Below are positions 24,458 through 35,682 of a stretch of DNA of 64,000 bases, one piece after another. The notes beneath the pieces were generated by a model. It searched no databases, was not told the origin of the DNA, and saw only the letters and a program-made list of their open reading frames with translations. Position numbers and translations under genes: made by a program. The stretch spans positions 19,468,001 through 19,532,000 of the forward strand of contig NC_091053.1 in the NCBI RefSeq assembly GCF_963966145.1, given 5' to 3'. Position 1 is the first letter of the stretch; every line of letters begins with the position of its first letter. Origin of the DNA: Tenebrio molitor. Lineage: Eukaryota; Arthropoda; Insecta; Coleoptera; Tenebrionidae.

Positions 24458-25654
24458 TCAAAATTTGAACTGTATTAAAATGATGACGTAAGTAGCAACA
24501 GCTGAGATGATCTGTAACCAACAATTAACGAGACTGAATAATCTGCTGCAATAATTGACATTACAGTATAGAAAAAAAGTCCAATTTAATGGAAAATAAC
24601 CCTTGACTGTCGCTTCCAACTTAGTGCCCATCAGTCTGGTAGAAATCAATTGCAGATGGCGGACGTTGCTATTAATTTCCCCATTCGAAACCAACATATT
24701 CCAGATATCGTGTACATAGATCACGGTTTTGTTTGCTTCATTTTGGACATCGTTCCACATTCGAATTTGGAAATAAATCAACTGACAGTAATAAAAGGTC
24801 CAGAGAAGTTGGGTCAAAACAAACCCACTCGTAGAGTCAGACAAGCGAGGTATCATGTAGATAATATAGTAAGCTTCAGTGATCAAATTTGTAAACCATG
24901 TTGCTATTCCTGCGAGCATGGTGATCTCAAAAACGCGATTAGTTTCAACAATCAAGTTGGTCAACTGATAGTGACGGTGTGACAGTTCTTGTATGCGGAC
25001 GATGACGTTTTTTACCGTTCTTACCTTCACAGGGTTTGTTTGAGGAACGAGTTGAGTTAACTCGATTGAGATTTTCTCTTTGATAATACTACTGTTGATC
25101 AGTTCGATATTTATTTTCAAGCTGTTTAAAAAAACTTCCATGAAGACAACCTCTAAACCATACAAAATCAGAATATTATAGTACATCAGATGGAACTCAA
25201 TTGTAATTAATACTGATATGCCGCAGAGTACCAGAAGCAAATTTACAAACATCAGTGACAGTAATATATTTCTGGACCAGTAACGTGTGCGTTCCTGTGT
25301 TGATTTTGTTACAAGATCGTCAACAGCGTCAATGCTTTCTATTAATTTTTCTAAGCGGTAGTTTCGTTTGTAAAACACTACAAAGTAAATACACGAGCTT
25401 AGCGAAGCTGTGAAACAAGCTACCGCATCAGAGTATTTCAATATGTTTTGCACTCCTAAATATTGTACAGAAGAAAAATAGAGTAAAGCCATCAACGTTA
25501 TTTTAAAGTGGTAGCACCAAAATGGAAGAGGCAGCAGTTTGAAAAATATTTTTGTTGTGGGTTCATGCGACACTTGTAGTAGTCCCACAAATCTAAAAAT
25601 CCATTTTAACCAATTCGGAATTTGTCTGACTAGACTCATTTCACTCTTTGACAT
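24458..25654 (-). CDS. gustatory receptor (Gr family, 7tm_7)
   Basis: An uninterrupted 398-codon frame from ATG at 25654. It has the length and repeated hydrophobic segments of insect gustatory receptors: seven-pass membrane proteins with intracellular N-terminus that act as ligand-gated channels in chemosensory neurons. Diagnostic features are near the C-terminus: NEANKTVIYVHDIWN, then GYFPLNW (family xFFxLDxT), and the hallmark TYVIILIQF (family TYhhhhhQF) four residues from the end of the recognisable domain. Between FPLNWTFF and the TY motif there are about 18 more residues than the family spacing. These coincide with a possible unspliced 53-nt intron (GTAATG…TTACAG, about 24514-24566). 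If the preceding seven-T run really had six Ts, splicing would restore the canonical spacing. So the last exon may be mis-modelled here, or the gene may carry a frameshift. The subfamily is not assigned. Confidence 0.85.
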   Translation of the reverse strand: MSKSEMSLVRQIPNWLKWIFRFVGLLQVSHEPTTKIFFKLLPLPFWCYHFKITLMALLYFSSVQYLGVQNILKYSDAVACFTASLSSCIYFVVFYKRNYRLEKLIESIDAVDDLVTKSTQERTRYWSRNILLSLMFVNLLLVLCGISVLITIEFHLMYYNILILYGLEVVFMEVFLNSLKINIELINSSIIKEKISIELTQLVPQTNPVKVRTVKNVIVRIQELSHRHYQLTNLIVETNRVFEITMLAGIATWFTNLITEAYYIIYMIPRLSDSTSGFVLTQLLWTFYYCQLIYFQIRMWNDVQNEANKTVIYVHDIWNMLVSNGEINSNVRHLQLISTRLMGTKLEATVKGYFPLNWTFFLYCNVNYCSRLFSLVNCWLQIISAVATYVIILIQFKF

Positions 25655-25870
25655 TGTGTTTATGTGTGATGTACATTGTCCTGGAAGCTAACGTAGAAAA
25701 GGTGAACTTGGGGAATGTTTACAGTGATACCTTTTCTAGGATGTTATCTCAAAATCTCAACACCATGAAACTAGGAAGTTGAGCAAATCGGGTGGAACTA
25801 AAAGATATGAACGAATTTAGAAAGATTTTGTTACAAATACTCTTGAAAATACCAAGAAAAATCGCTGTAC

Positions 25871-25893
25871 TTACTACTACTACTACTACTACT
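25871..25893. repeat. (TAC)n microsatellite
   Basis: About seven uninterrupted TAC units upstream of the gustatory receptor start. Confidence 0.8.
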
Positions 25894-28800
25894 GTTAAGT
25901 TTCAACTTCGGTACAACGTACAACAATTTTATTAATCAAGAGGGTTTTGCCCAAGACAACAATAGCTCTTGCTATTGATTTTGTGTTATTACAATCGAAA
26001 GGATGAATATTTATAAAACACTAATGGATTGCTTAGCCTGTTCTTTCATTATGGACATCGATTTGTAATTGGATTTATTCGCATTAGCTATTTTATCCGT
26101 TCCAAAGCCCACTTTGATGCTCTTTTGGACTACTGCTAACAGCTCGGTCACCTCGGATTTGCTTCAAGAAATTGTACGAAACAACGAAACCAGTCAGAAT
26201 TATTATTGTTTAGTTGTCGGGAAGGTTTGAGGCAGTTTGCTGTACAACAAAAAATTGACATTTTTTGATAGTGAATTTTAGAAACTTTTTAATAAAGATC
26301 GAAATAACTCCATTGATTTGACGGATTTATTTGTAATTTATCTATTTCAATTAGTTTCTGAGTTATAAAGAACCAAAGATAAATTTGTTAGAGCAATCAC
26401 TCTTATCTTTGTTATCCTAAATAAAATCCCTAAATTTTATGCACCCCAAAAGCATCCAAAGATCTATAGACCATCTAATTGCTTTAAAAACATAAAAAAA
26501 AAAACATTATAAATTCGCTTGTTTTTTGACACCCGAAATAGTTATTTATGTATACATAGAGGGCCGAAAGATTAACTTTAGGCCCGCGGACGAAGTTTGA
26601 GGCGTAAAAGTCTTTCGGCCTGAGGTAAGTACAACGTTTTACGGACAACTGCCCAAATAAATAAATAAAATAAATAACAAATAAATAAACAAATTATCCA
26701 AATGTATAATACAAACATTATTTTTCCATTTGCGGGTTTTTTGCTTTGGTTTACAGCCCGCCGGGCCTGTAAAGTTACTTTACCGCCCGCCAGATGTAAA
26801 ATTGAAGTTTCGTTCATGGTAACCAAGATGTAAACCAACTTTTCAAATGCAGTTGTGCGTAAATGATTTTTTTTTTTGTAGACCTGACCAATTGATCATT
26901 GAAAAACGACCAAAAAAAGGATAGAATCAACCGAAAATGAGACAAAAACCTTACAAATTCGCTTATTATACACCCCAAAACGAATTTTTATTTCTGGACT
27001 AGATCAATTGGCACATGGAAAAAATCATTGGAAAATGACCAAAAAAAAAAAAAAACGACAAGGATCAACCGAATAGAGCCCAAAATCCTTAATTTTTAAA
27101 TGGGTGTTTCTGGACTAGGCCCATTGACACATGCAAAAAAGAAGGAAAAACAACATCAAATCAATGAGGGATAGTGCTCCGGCCTTAAAATACTTGAAAT
27201 AATAGACTGGTTTTATTAATTTTATAATTCGATATATTTTTTACCAAATCTTTTTTTTAACTCATGTACGAGGATCAACAATAAAAACAGGAAAAAGACA
27301 ATGTCGATATAAACTTTCGTTCGATCGAATTTAGAGAAGGTTAGATCTTTGACATTTATTAATGGGGCATTTGGGCACTTTAAAAATCATGGAAATTAGT
27401 CCTAAAAAAGTTATAAAAATTATTGAAAAAGCAAAGAGGTCAAAGTTCTTCATTTTTAGATACCCCAAAATGGCTTCCTTTGATGGACCAGGATAATGAT
27501 TGATAAAATAGATTGGTTTTATTAATTTTGTAATTGAATAAATTTCAATGTATGATTAGGTATTAATACATCTTCCATGTAAGACTCAAAATATTCTTTT
27601 TTTTCTTGACTACGGAAAAAAGCCTCACAAATGGATACAAAAATTCTATAAAGGTTCATTTTTAAACACCTCTTAAAGGCATGTTAATTAACTTATAATC
27701 TGTTTCAAAATAAAAAATCCACCACCTGTTGAATTATGTTGGCACAAAAAAAGAAATCCCTAGAATAAGTTTCATTTTTTTTAGGTTGGCCTAACCTCCC
27801 GCCAAAATTTGACATTGAACTGTTGAGTTTATTTACGTAACACAAAAGAATTATTATATACAAAAAGGTGACCAAAACGACCAAAACGGCTGTCAACAGT
27901 TTTCTTTCATAACCCCACTTTTTTCCGACATTTGCAAACACACTAAAAACAAAAGTTGACGACGTCGGTTGTATAGGCTCTGCCATTTCTATTGAAACAC
28001 CACCTGTTGGATTTTTCTTAACATTTAGCAATGTGTAACAGGTTCGGTTGGTTGTAAAACGGCTTGTAGTGAGAAATTTGAAATTTTGACATTTTCTAGT
28101 TCCTAAAACGTCAAAGCAAATCACTGTCAAAATAAGTATGATAAATTGATAAATCAATGATCTAACTACACATTTAGCAATTATTTATCTCGTCGACGCA
28201 TCGTGCATTCTTAATACATATATCTAATAATGTAATATACCTAAATGTTCATAGAAATATAAAAATTTTACGCCTGCGAGTCCTACCACTGCAAATGCGA
28301 GTGAGTGGTTTTTAGCGTGGTTATCTGTCGTGGTTAGTGTTTCTTGCTGGAAGGTGGAACGTAAAACCCAAGGGAAACTCAAAGAATTTTAATCAATGAA
28401 CAAGGAAATTACAAAATCAAAGGATTGGCGCCAGTTTTGGAATCTTGAAGGAATTCGCCTCTCAGGTGTGATTGGATAATTCTGTAGTTTTGGTTTATTT
28501 CAATGTATTAAGTATTTTAATAAACTACACTTGCTGACATGTTTTTATTGAATTTTTCTTATAGTGAAACCACAGAGGATGAACGAAACTTACACGTAAC
28601 CTCACTTTTCTGCTGTTAAAGTTAAATGAGTTATAATAATTAATAACAAATAAAACTGCACTGAAAGTTTAGCTGAAGAGATGAAAATCAAAGTTACAAT
28701 TAACCAATTTAGAACAATAATTTAAGGTGTCCCCTCAAGGCGCATGTGCCAAGTGGCGGGTGATAAAAAGTGCGGGATTTAATTTTGATGTTATACCTAC

Positions 28801-30586
28801 CTAAATGTTAACATTGTTAGCAAATATGTTAAATACGTTCTAAGCTGAAGACGCTGACGCTTTTTAGAATGATAGAAAAACACCTTTTTTAACTTACGGA
28901 AAAGATTTCTGAAATTTCAACACAAATTTTTCTGACTGACCACATTGGCTGACTTAAATGCAGTTTATCATATAATTTAATAAGAGTTCTCTTCATGTCA
29001 GCACCCATAAGGACTCGTTTTTTTTTTTCTATTTTGCTCTATTTTCGAGAAAAGACAATAAATTCTTGATAATTATTGGGTTATAATTGAATGAAAGACG
29101 CGTTGAGTCAAATATGACATGACATTTAACAAAAATCAAGATTGGCAATAATAGTCAAAAAATTACTAAACATATTTGCAGCGTTGCCAAACTGTCAATC
29201 AACAGGTGGTGTTTCAATAGAAATGGCAAAGCCTATATTTTCGATGTAGAATTCAGTGTTGGTGAATTTTTGATTTTGAAACAAATTATATATTCAATGA
29301 GCGACAGTTGTATACAGTGAGTTTTTTTTAAGTCTGGCCATAGGGTGTTACATGCTAATTTTTCAACCCCTGTTAACTTTTATTCCGATAAAAATATTCA
29401 AACCATTTTTGGAACAAAGTTGGAAGATTTTTTAAATTATCGGATAGATTACAATTTAATATCCCAAACTGTCGAAAAAGTTGTGAAAAAATATTTCTTA
29501 TGGCGCCAAAATAATAGTATGTCGAGCGGCCGCCAGAGTAGCGCCATTGTCGGCTCAACCAGCACCTGACGATCTCCACTTTTGGACGCTTTCGGCGCGC
29601 TAAAGCGAAAGTATCAATTATCATGAAGCAACCATTTGTCAATTTTGCCAGTTCTTGAATCTACATTAACAGTTTTCTCCATAGAACATTCTTGGAACCC
29701 TACTTTAAGCATGGTGGTATACAATGCAGCCTGTAGTGAACGTTCACTTACATCTTTTTGTCCATCGAATTTTCGAAGAACTTTTCCTTGAATATCTCAT
29801 CGTTTCTTTCTGTAGGCAAGTTTTCAAAAATATCTGCATATGCGTTCACTTCCACCTCACAAAGTCCACAAATCTTGGAACATTTGCTGAAATGCGACAA
29901 GAATATCCAGATTTGGAATTTTCACACGAATACGCGTACCTACTATCTGTAATATCCACATTTACTTATTTTACTACTTATACTTTACTTTTGTTTATAC
30001 AGTGCCTTTTTTTTAACGCTGGCCATAGGGATTTACATGATAAAAAGTTTAGGGTCTGTTAATGAACTTTTTAGTAGGAATTTTTAAGTGAAATTTCGTA
30101 GGATATTACATTAGTATTTTGTAAATCAATTTCAGTTCGGCCCATCGTACAAAACAAAATAATCAAGGAGTTAGAGCAAAAACAGGTTTATTAAATTTAC
30201 CACGTGGCTTGCCAAGTAGGCTGACGTAATGTAAACCCAACAAACGTCAAACAGTAATAATTTTCAATGGACACCTTTTCAAATAAAGAAATTATTGAAT
30301 GGGATAGACTTTGAAAAATGTGCAGTTTTATTTCATAAACATAAAACATAGGAAATCATAATTACATCAAAATAAATAAAATTCTACTTCAACAATATTA
30401 AACTACCTACATATTTTAATTATTTTTGAATTTTCATTTCATAAATTATTCAAACTGTCTTCCATAGGCTGTAAGACACTAAACTAACCAAGACGATCAT
30501 GAAAATTTTGTCGAACATTTTGTAACTGTCTAACGATTATAAAACCTTCTGGGCAAAAAATAATGTAATAAATTTATAGTAGTTTA

Positions 30587-30710
30587 TTTGACGAGTTTGT
30601 GTGTAAATTGGGCCTTTTTTGGCACGCGTGGGCCATTTTAAAACGCTCGCGGCCAAGGAATAGTCGATGAGGTATAAGATAATTTCCCAATTTACGAACT
30701 AGTTTCGCCC
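30587..30710 (+). pseudogene. odorant-receptor exon 4/intron 4 fragment inside a short inverted repeat
   Basis: 30653-30695 (CAAGGAATAGTCGATGAGGT, then ATAAGATAATTTCCCAATTTAC) matches the end of exon 4 (GQG-IVDE), the splice donor and the start of intron 4 of OR1/OR2. It has one mismatch to OR1 over 42 bp. It lies between arms resembling the 'acgagttcgtgtgtaaattggg' repeat. The surroundings are not OR-like, so it looks like a captured or left-over scrap of a third receptor copy. Confidence 0.6.
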
Positions 30711-31629
30711 ACGGACTAGTTCGCGGCACGAAGGAACGAAGGCACTCAAATTGAGGCTCACGATGCCCGAGTGTGGGCCCCCAGGGTAAAGTTGAAAGGA
30801 ACAAGGTGGCTAAACTACCCTGCTAGTAAAGCTGTTTCCGTAGGTGACGGTGAAATTTTATTCTGACTTTTGGAAGACTCCTACTTCCCCTAATCACAAA
30901 GGATGGCGATATTCTTCAGCCCTTCACCACAGGGCGATGAAGATGAGGAACTTTAAGAGAAAAATGCGGAAATGAAAGAAGTTGATGGTGTGATTATATC
31001 AAGTATCCATCGAATTACCGGAAATGAGTATTTTAAACAATTGTTTCTGAGGCAGAGTCAAAACTGTTTTTCAGCAAGTAGCGCAAAGGAACCCTCAACA
31101 CAAAAATCACGACTTTGGGATTTTTTGTCAAAAATGGGGCGCTTTAACCCGTTACAGCATAATAGTTATTTTTGTATTAAGTGCGCAAAATGAAAATTTT
31201 CTAACACAGCAGGACAGATTGAGACTACAAAATGTAGGCAAGGCAGTTGGAGCTGAAGCGATAGTTGGGTAGTAGTGACGTCACTCGCACATGCAGCCAT
31301 TTACAAATAAATTTATAACTTTCTGATCATTTTCATTTACGATAAACGAGAAAAAAAACTCACAATAAATTATATTGCTTTATTTTTATTTCATTTTCGT
31401 TGTTAAGCTAGACAAGCAATAAAACCTATTTGTTCTGAGGAGTGCATATCGTAGATCATACTAACATTATTCGATTTCGGGTGAAAGAGTCGGCAAAGTC
31501 ATAAATACTCATAATGGAGGGATTAAATAACAAGTAGTTTTTCGCAAAACATTAAATTTATTTTTAAATAGTGTTCGATACAGTTCTATAATATAATAAT
31601 AGCATGAATCTAGATCTATATTTGTATAC

Positions 31630-34600
31630 TATCCCACCTCCACCCGGCGGCACGGCAATTTTGCCGGAGTACATACACTATTACGGATATTACTATCAAG
31701 TAATAGTGCAGTGCTTATCAATATAATTACCGGCGTCTCGCCTCCGCATTTTGACTTTGTTGTATATTATGTTCTGTGTCAATGTTAAGGAACTTCCTCA
31801 CGATGTGACATGAGTATAATAATATACCTTTTTGAATTTCAACTACCAATGTGTTATCTAAATCCAGAATTTTTAAATTTTTAAAAAGAGATTGCGGTAC
31901 TATTCCCGTTGCTGAAATTACAAGTGGTAAAATCGAAATTTTTTCTAAGCACCAAAGATTTCTCATAGCAACGGACAGCTCTAAATATTTATTAATTTTT
32001 GTGTTATATGTCTGTGTTATATTATGTGAATTTGGAACAGCTATATCTAAAAGATATGCTTGCTTTTGTTGTTTATTTAAAATTATAATGTCTGGTCTGT
32101 TATGCTTAATATGAATGTCAGTTAAAATTGTTCTTTCAAAATATAACTTGTAACTGTCATTTTCCAAACAACTTTCTGGTGTATAACTATAATGTTGTTG
32201 TGTATTCTTTAATAAATTGAATTTAACAGCTAAATTCATGTGTATAATTTTAGCGAATATATCGTGACGTTTTTTATATTCGCTTTGAGCCAAAACGGTG
32301 CAAGAAGAAATGATGTGTTCAATTGTTTCCCCTTCAGTTCCGCAAATCCTACATTTATCAATTATCGATTGTATACCGCATATGTGTTTTTTATAATTTC
32401 TTGTATTTATAACACGATCTTGTATTGCAAATATAAAACCCTCCGTCTCAGGGTGAATATTTGATTTCTTAAGCCATGCATGAGAGGCCTGAATATTAAC
32501 TTCTGGTTGTTCCAGTTCTTTAAAGTATCTCCCATGTAAAGACTTCTGTTTTATATTTGCTATAGTGTCAGGTATATTTGGCTTAACAATATCTGAAATT
32601 ATATTATCACTTAAATTTAAAGGTGTGTAGCCTTTATCGGCTGAAACCAAAGCATTAAAAAAGGTGTTATCACGAGCTCTATTGAGGAAATAATTTTTTA
32701 GTGAAGCAATTTGATTTTTTAGCAGTACTTCTAGATTTGAAAAACCCCTACCACCGTTTTCGCGTGGTAAATTAAATCTTTCAATAGCAGATTTAGGATG
32801 GTGTTTACTAAATTTGGTAAAAAGAACTCTAGTTTTAATGTTTATGTTCTGTAAATTAGTTTTGGACCATTTTATAACACCGAAAGAATAGGTCAGTAAT
32901 GGAACAGCATATGTATTAACTGCTTTAATTAAATTATTACCGTTTAATTTTGATTTTAAAATAGATTTAATTCTTAAATAAAATTGCTTTTCTAAATTTT
33001 CTTTTATAATTGAATGTTGAATATGATTTGATTGATTAATACCTAAATATTTATAATGACCGCGACATATTGATTGCATTTTACACTTATCAATACCAAA
33101 ACTCATTCCAATATCATTTGAGAAATTTTCAGTTATTGTTAGTAAAGATAAAATGTGATTCTTTTTTGATGCATAAAGTTTTATGTCATCCATATAAAGA
33201 AGGTGATTTAATTTGGATAGTGTGGTATTATTAAGTCTAATATTGAAACCATATCCAGTGCTATTTAATAGATTTGTCAAAGGATTAATGGCTAGACAAA
33301 ACCATAAAGGACTTAAAGAATCTCCTTGATAAATTCCCCGTTTAATTTGAATAGGCTCGGATTTTAATTTAGTATTGTTTATTGATAAATTTAAAGTAGT
33401 TCTCCAAAATATCATAATATGAGATAAAAAGTTAATCAAATCCAAATTAATTTTATAAATTTTAAGAATTTTAATTAACCATGAATGTGGTACTGAATCA
33501 TAGGCTTTTTTGTAGTCTATGAATGCGGTATAAATATTTCTATTATTTTTTCTAGCTTGTTCCATTATTACCGTATCTATTATGAGTTGTTCTTTACAAC
33601 CAAAACACTCTTTAATACAACCTTTTTGTTCTTCATTAAGTATATTTAATTTTTGACAATGGTCGTAAATTATTACTTTAATGCAAGATGTCATAATTTT
33701 ATAAATTGTAGGTAGACATGTGATTGGCCTATATTTTGATGGATTCTTAGTATCGGAATCTTTTGGTTTCAGATATGTTATACCATGGGCCAAAAACTCT
33801 GGAAATGTGTTAGGTTCCCTAATAAATCCGTTAAAGTGATCAAGTAAGCATTTATGAATACAAGTAAATTTTTTTAACCAAAAGTTATGAATTTGGTCAC
33901 CTCCAGGGGATTTCCAATTATGTGAACTATTAATATTTTTAACTAAAATTTCAAGGCTAATTTGAATATGATGTCGATTATTACTATCTGGTATATCATT
34001 TTCTAAATGAGGAATCCATTCTGCCTGATTATTAAATTGAACTTCATTTGACCATATGTTTGACCAGAATTCTTTAATTTCGTTTATATTTGGTGTACCA
34101 TTATTAGTTTGAGTTTTATTATCTGTTAAATTTTTGTAAAACAACTTCTCATTATTTCTAAATAGTTTGTTTTCCAATTTCCGTTGTTTATTATTTTTAT
34201 ATCTTTTGAGTCGTTTAGAATAAATATTTAACTTCTGTAATAAAGTGTCTTTGATTTCTATTAATGTTTTATTATATTCATTATATTTTAAACAATGTAT
34301 TCGGTTGTTATTTAAAATGGATTGAATACAATTATTTAGATGATTAGAATTTATACCCTTTAAATATTGAGTTATTCTACCTAAATCTCGTCTGATATTA
34401 TTAATACGTTTATTTAGTCTTTGTTCCCATTTTGGTAATTCTTTCGCTTTTATATTATTTGTCTGGCCAATTTCTTTTGATCCATTTAATCTGATAATTG
34501 TTAAAGCTCCACTATATATAATACTGTGTAATTTTTTAAAACTTGTGGTGTTATTTACAAATTTAGGTAAAATGAATTGATTTAAAATTTCAATCATTCC

Positions 34601-35360
34601 AAAGAATTTTTTGGAGCTTTGTTGTTTAGGTAATAGTGGTCTATTAAATGGTTCTATATGTTCAAATTCGTTCAGAGTTCTATTAAATTCATCTTCAATT
34701 TGTTCTTTAAAATTTTGATGGTAGTAAAAATTTTGATTAATAACATGTATATCATTATAACTCAAGTCTAAATTATGTATGTCTGTTTGTATGGTGTTTG
34801 GTGAATCGAGAATTGGACAGAAAGAGTCATTATGATTAGATAAACTTTGTAAACTTTGCGGTTCAACAGAATTTTGGAGTAAATTATTAGAAACTTCATT
34901 ATTGTCAGAATAATTAATTGACAATTCTAACTTTACATCATTTTTGATCTTTTCTAAAATTGCCGAAGGGATATAGTTTTTCTTCATAATGGCTCTCCTC
35001 TGGTCAGCTAAATTTTGAATAGTAACAGGAAACTGGGGGTACTTACTTTGGAACGCTTTAAATAAATCAAGCCTGTAAGTACTCACAACATCCTGTAGTT
35101 TCGTGATCCGAAAATATTCCCGTATAATGAAAATATTCATTTCCATAGTCCATTTTTTGCGTTTCCTAACTTCTGTAGCACCATTGGATTGCAGTGAAGC
35201 ACTTGCAACAACATTTGGCGCGTTTTTATTAGAGAGCGAATTTATTGACATTTAGACAGTTGTCACGGCACTCTATTTGTATTATAATTATTATTATATA
35301 TTATAATTAATTTTTAATGTGATAATTGTGATGTTGGTCTATTTGGACAAAAGGAATAAA
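31630..35360 (-). mobile_element. R4/Dong-type non-LTR retrotransposon, copy 1 (near full length)
   Basis: It comprises a short 5' leader (about 35252-35360), one long ORF (31727-35251) and a ~97-bp conserved 3' UTR ending GGAGGTGGGATA at 31630. The 3' UTR is shared with copy 2 at 52472, and sequence diverges immediately beyond. The 5' boundary abuts a TAA/TTA-rich tract (ATAATTATTATTATATATTA on +). This agrees with the TAA-repeat target preference known for Dong. The 5' limit is approximate. Confidence 0.75.
31727..35251 (-). CDS. R4-clade retrotransposon polyprotein (RT + restriction-like endonuclease)
   Basis: A single 1174-codon ORF. The N-terminus has a Myb/SANT-like basic segment (KKWTMEMNIFIIREYF). 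A reverse transcriptase follows, with the palm motif AFIDYKKAYDSVPHSW (about residue 575), GIYQGDSLSPLW (about 640) and the active site YMDDIKLYA (about 685). The C-terminal CCHC zinc knuckle CRICGTEGETIEHIISSC (about 960) and the restriction-like endonuclease motif RPDIIIL…YLLDIAVP (about 1050-1075) are the signature of early-branching, site-preferring non-LTR elements (R2/R4 group). Such proteins nick a genomic target and prime cDNA synthesis on it. Compared with copy 2, this ORF lacks 22 residues (66 nt, in frame, junction near 33055) just before KYLGINQ, so activity is doubtful although no stop is present. Confidence 0.85.
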   Translation of the reverse strand: MSINSLSNKNAPNVVASASLQSNGATEVRKRKKWTMEMNIFIIREYFRITKLQDVVSTYRLDLFKAFQSKYPQFPVTIQNLADQRRAIMKKNYIPSAILEKIKNDVKLELSINYSDNNEVSNNLLQNSVEPQSLQSLSNHNDSFCPILDSPNTIQTDIHNLDLSYNDIHVINQNFYYHQNFKEQIEDEFNRTLNEFEHIEPFNRPLLPKQQSSKKFFGMIEILNQFILPKFVNNTTSFKKLHSIIYSGALTIIRLNGSKEIGQTNNIKAKELPKWEQRLNKRINNIRRDLGRITQYLKGINSNHLNNCIQSILNNNRIHCLKYNEYNKTLIEIKDTLLQKLNIYSKRLKRYKNNKQRKLENKLFRNNEKLFYKNLTDNKTQTNNGTPNINEIKEFWSNIWSNEVQFNNQAEWIPHLENDIPDSNNRHHIQISLEILVKNINSSHNWKSPGGDQIHNFWLKKFTCIHKCLLDHFNGFIREPNTFPEFLAHGITYLKPKDSDTKNPSKYRPITCLPTIYKIMTSCIKVIIYDHCQKLNILNEEQKGCIKECFGCKEQLIIDTVIMEQARKNNRNIYTAFIDYKKAYDSVPHSWLIKILKIYKINLDLINFLSHIMIFWRTTLNLSINNTKLKSEPIQIKRGIYQGDSLSPLWFCLAINPLTNLLNSTGYGFNIRLNNTTLSKLNHLLYMDDIKLYASKKNHILSLLTITENFSNDIGMSFGIDKCKMQSICRGHYKYLGINQSNHIQHSIIKENLEKQFYLRIKSILKSKLNGNNLIKAVNTYAVPLLTYSFGVIKWSKTNLQNINIKTRVLFTKFSKHHPKSAIERFNLPRENGGRGFSNLEVLLKNQIASLKNYFLNRARDNTFFNALVSADKGYTPLNLSDNIISDIVKPNIPDTIANIKQKSLHGRYFKELEQPEVNIQASHAWLKKSNIHPETEGFIFAIQDRVINTRNYKKHICGIQSIIDKCRICGTEGETIEHIISSCTVLAQSEYKKRHDIFAKIIHMNLAVKFNLLKNTQQHYSYTPESCLENDSYKLYFERTILTDIHIKHNRPDIIILNKQQKQAYLLDIAVPNSHNITQTYNTKINKYLELSVAMRNLWCLEKISILPLVISATGIVPQSLFKNLKILDLDNTLVVEIQKGILLYSCHIVRKFLNIDTEHNIQQSQNAEARRR

Positions 35361-35682
35361 TCTACAGGTGTCTCAAAATTTGCGAATTCCAAATTCAGAG
35401 CGCGAAAAAAATTCACTCTTCCTGAAGAAGATATAATTTTATTCAATACATAGCAGCCTTCATATCCACTGTGACAAAATACTATTCTAGCTACGTTGCC
35501 GTTCCGTTCCGAAAAATTACAACAATTTAAGATTACTCCAAAGTAAATCTATTCTTCAAAAAATTGTTTTTCATGACGCCGGCCGTTATCGACGGTTTTG
35601 CATGATTCAAAATTCCCGGCCTAGTACTTACAAAAGTGGCCTTGACTAAAAATTCGCTAAAAAATGAGCAGGCAGCATTGAA

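Larger units (their letters stand above)
25655..31629. other. 6-kb intergenic region without recognised gene
   Basis: Mostly AT-rich low-complexity DNA. Recognised pieces: a (TAC)n microsatellite at 25871-25893, an (AAAT)n tract at about 26655-26695, a direct repeat GTTTTTTTTAAGTCTGGCCATAGGG-like at about 29318 and 30004, and the OR-fragment repeat at 30587-30710. CAACAGGTGGTGTTTCAATA with the following AGAAATGGC is shared between about 27975-28012 (inverted) and 29202-29226. A 150-codon frame at 27705-28157 (-) overlaps this shared repeat and is not accepted as a gene. Confidence 0.5.

Noticed and set aside
24650..24982. 110-codon plus-strand frame
   Set aside because: Exact antisense shadow of the gustatory receptor.
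27705..28157. 150-codon minus-strand frame with signal-like N-terminus and hydrophobic stretch
   Set aside because: It overlaps a repeat (ACAGGTGGTGTTTCAATAG region) present again near 29202, has no family resemblance, and sits in AT-rich DNA where hydrophobic frames arise by chance.
29345..30062. frames of 74 and 112 codons, first considered as another receptor exon
   Set aside because: No OR or Gr motif and no consistent splice sites; they begin after copies of a short direct repeat (GGCCATAGGG).
31851..32464. plus-strand frames of 74-87 codons
   Set aside because: Antisense shadows of the R4 retrotransposon ORF.
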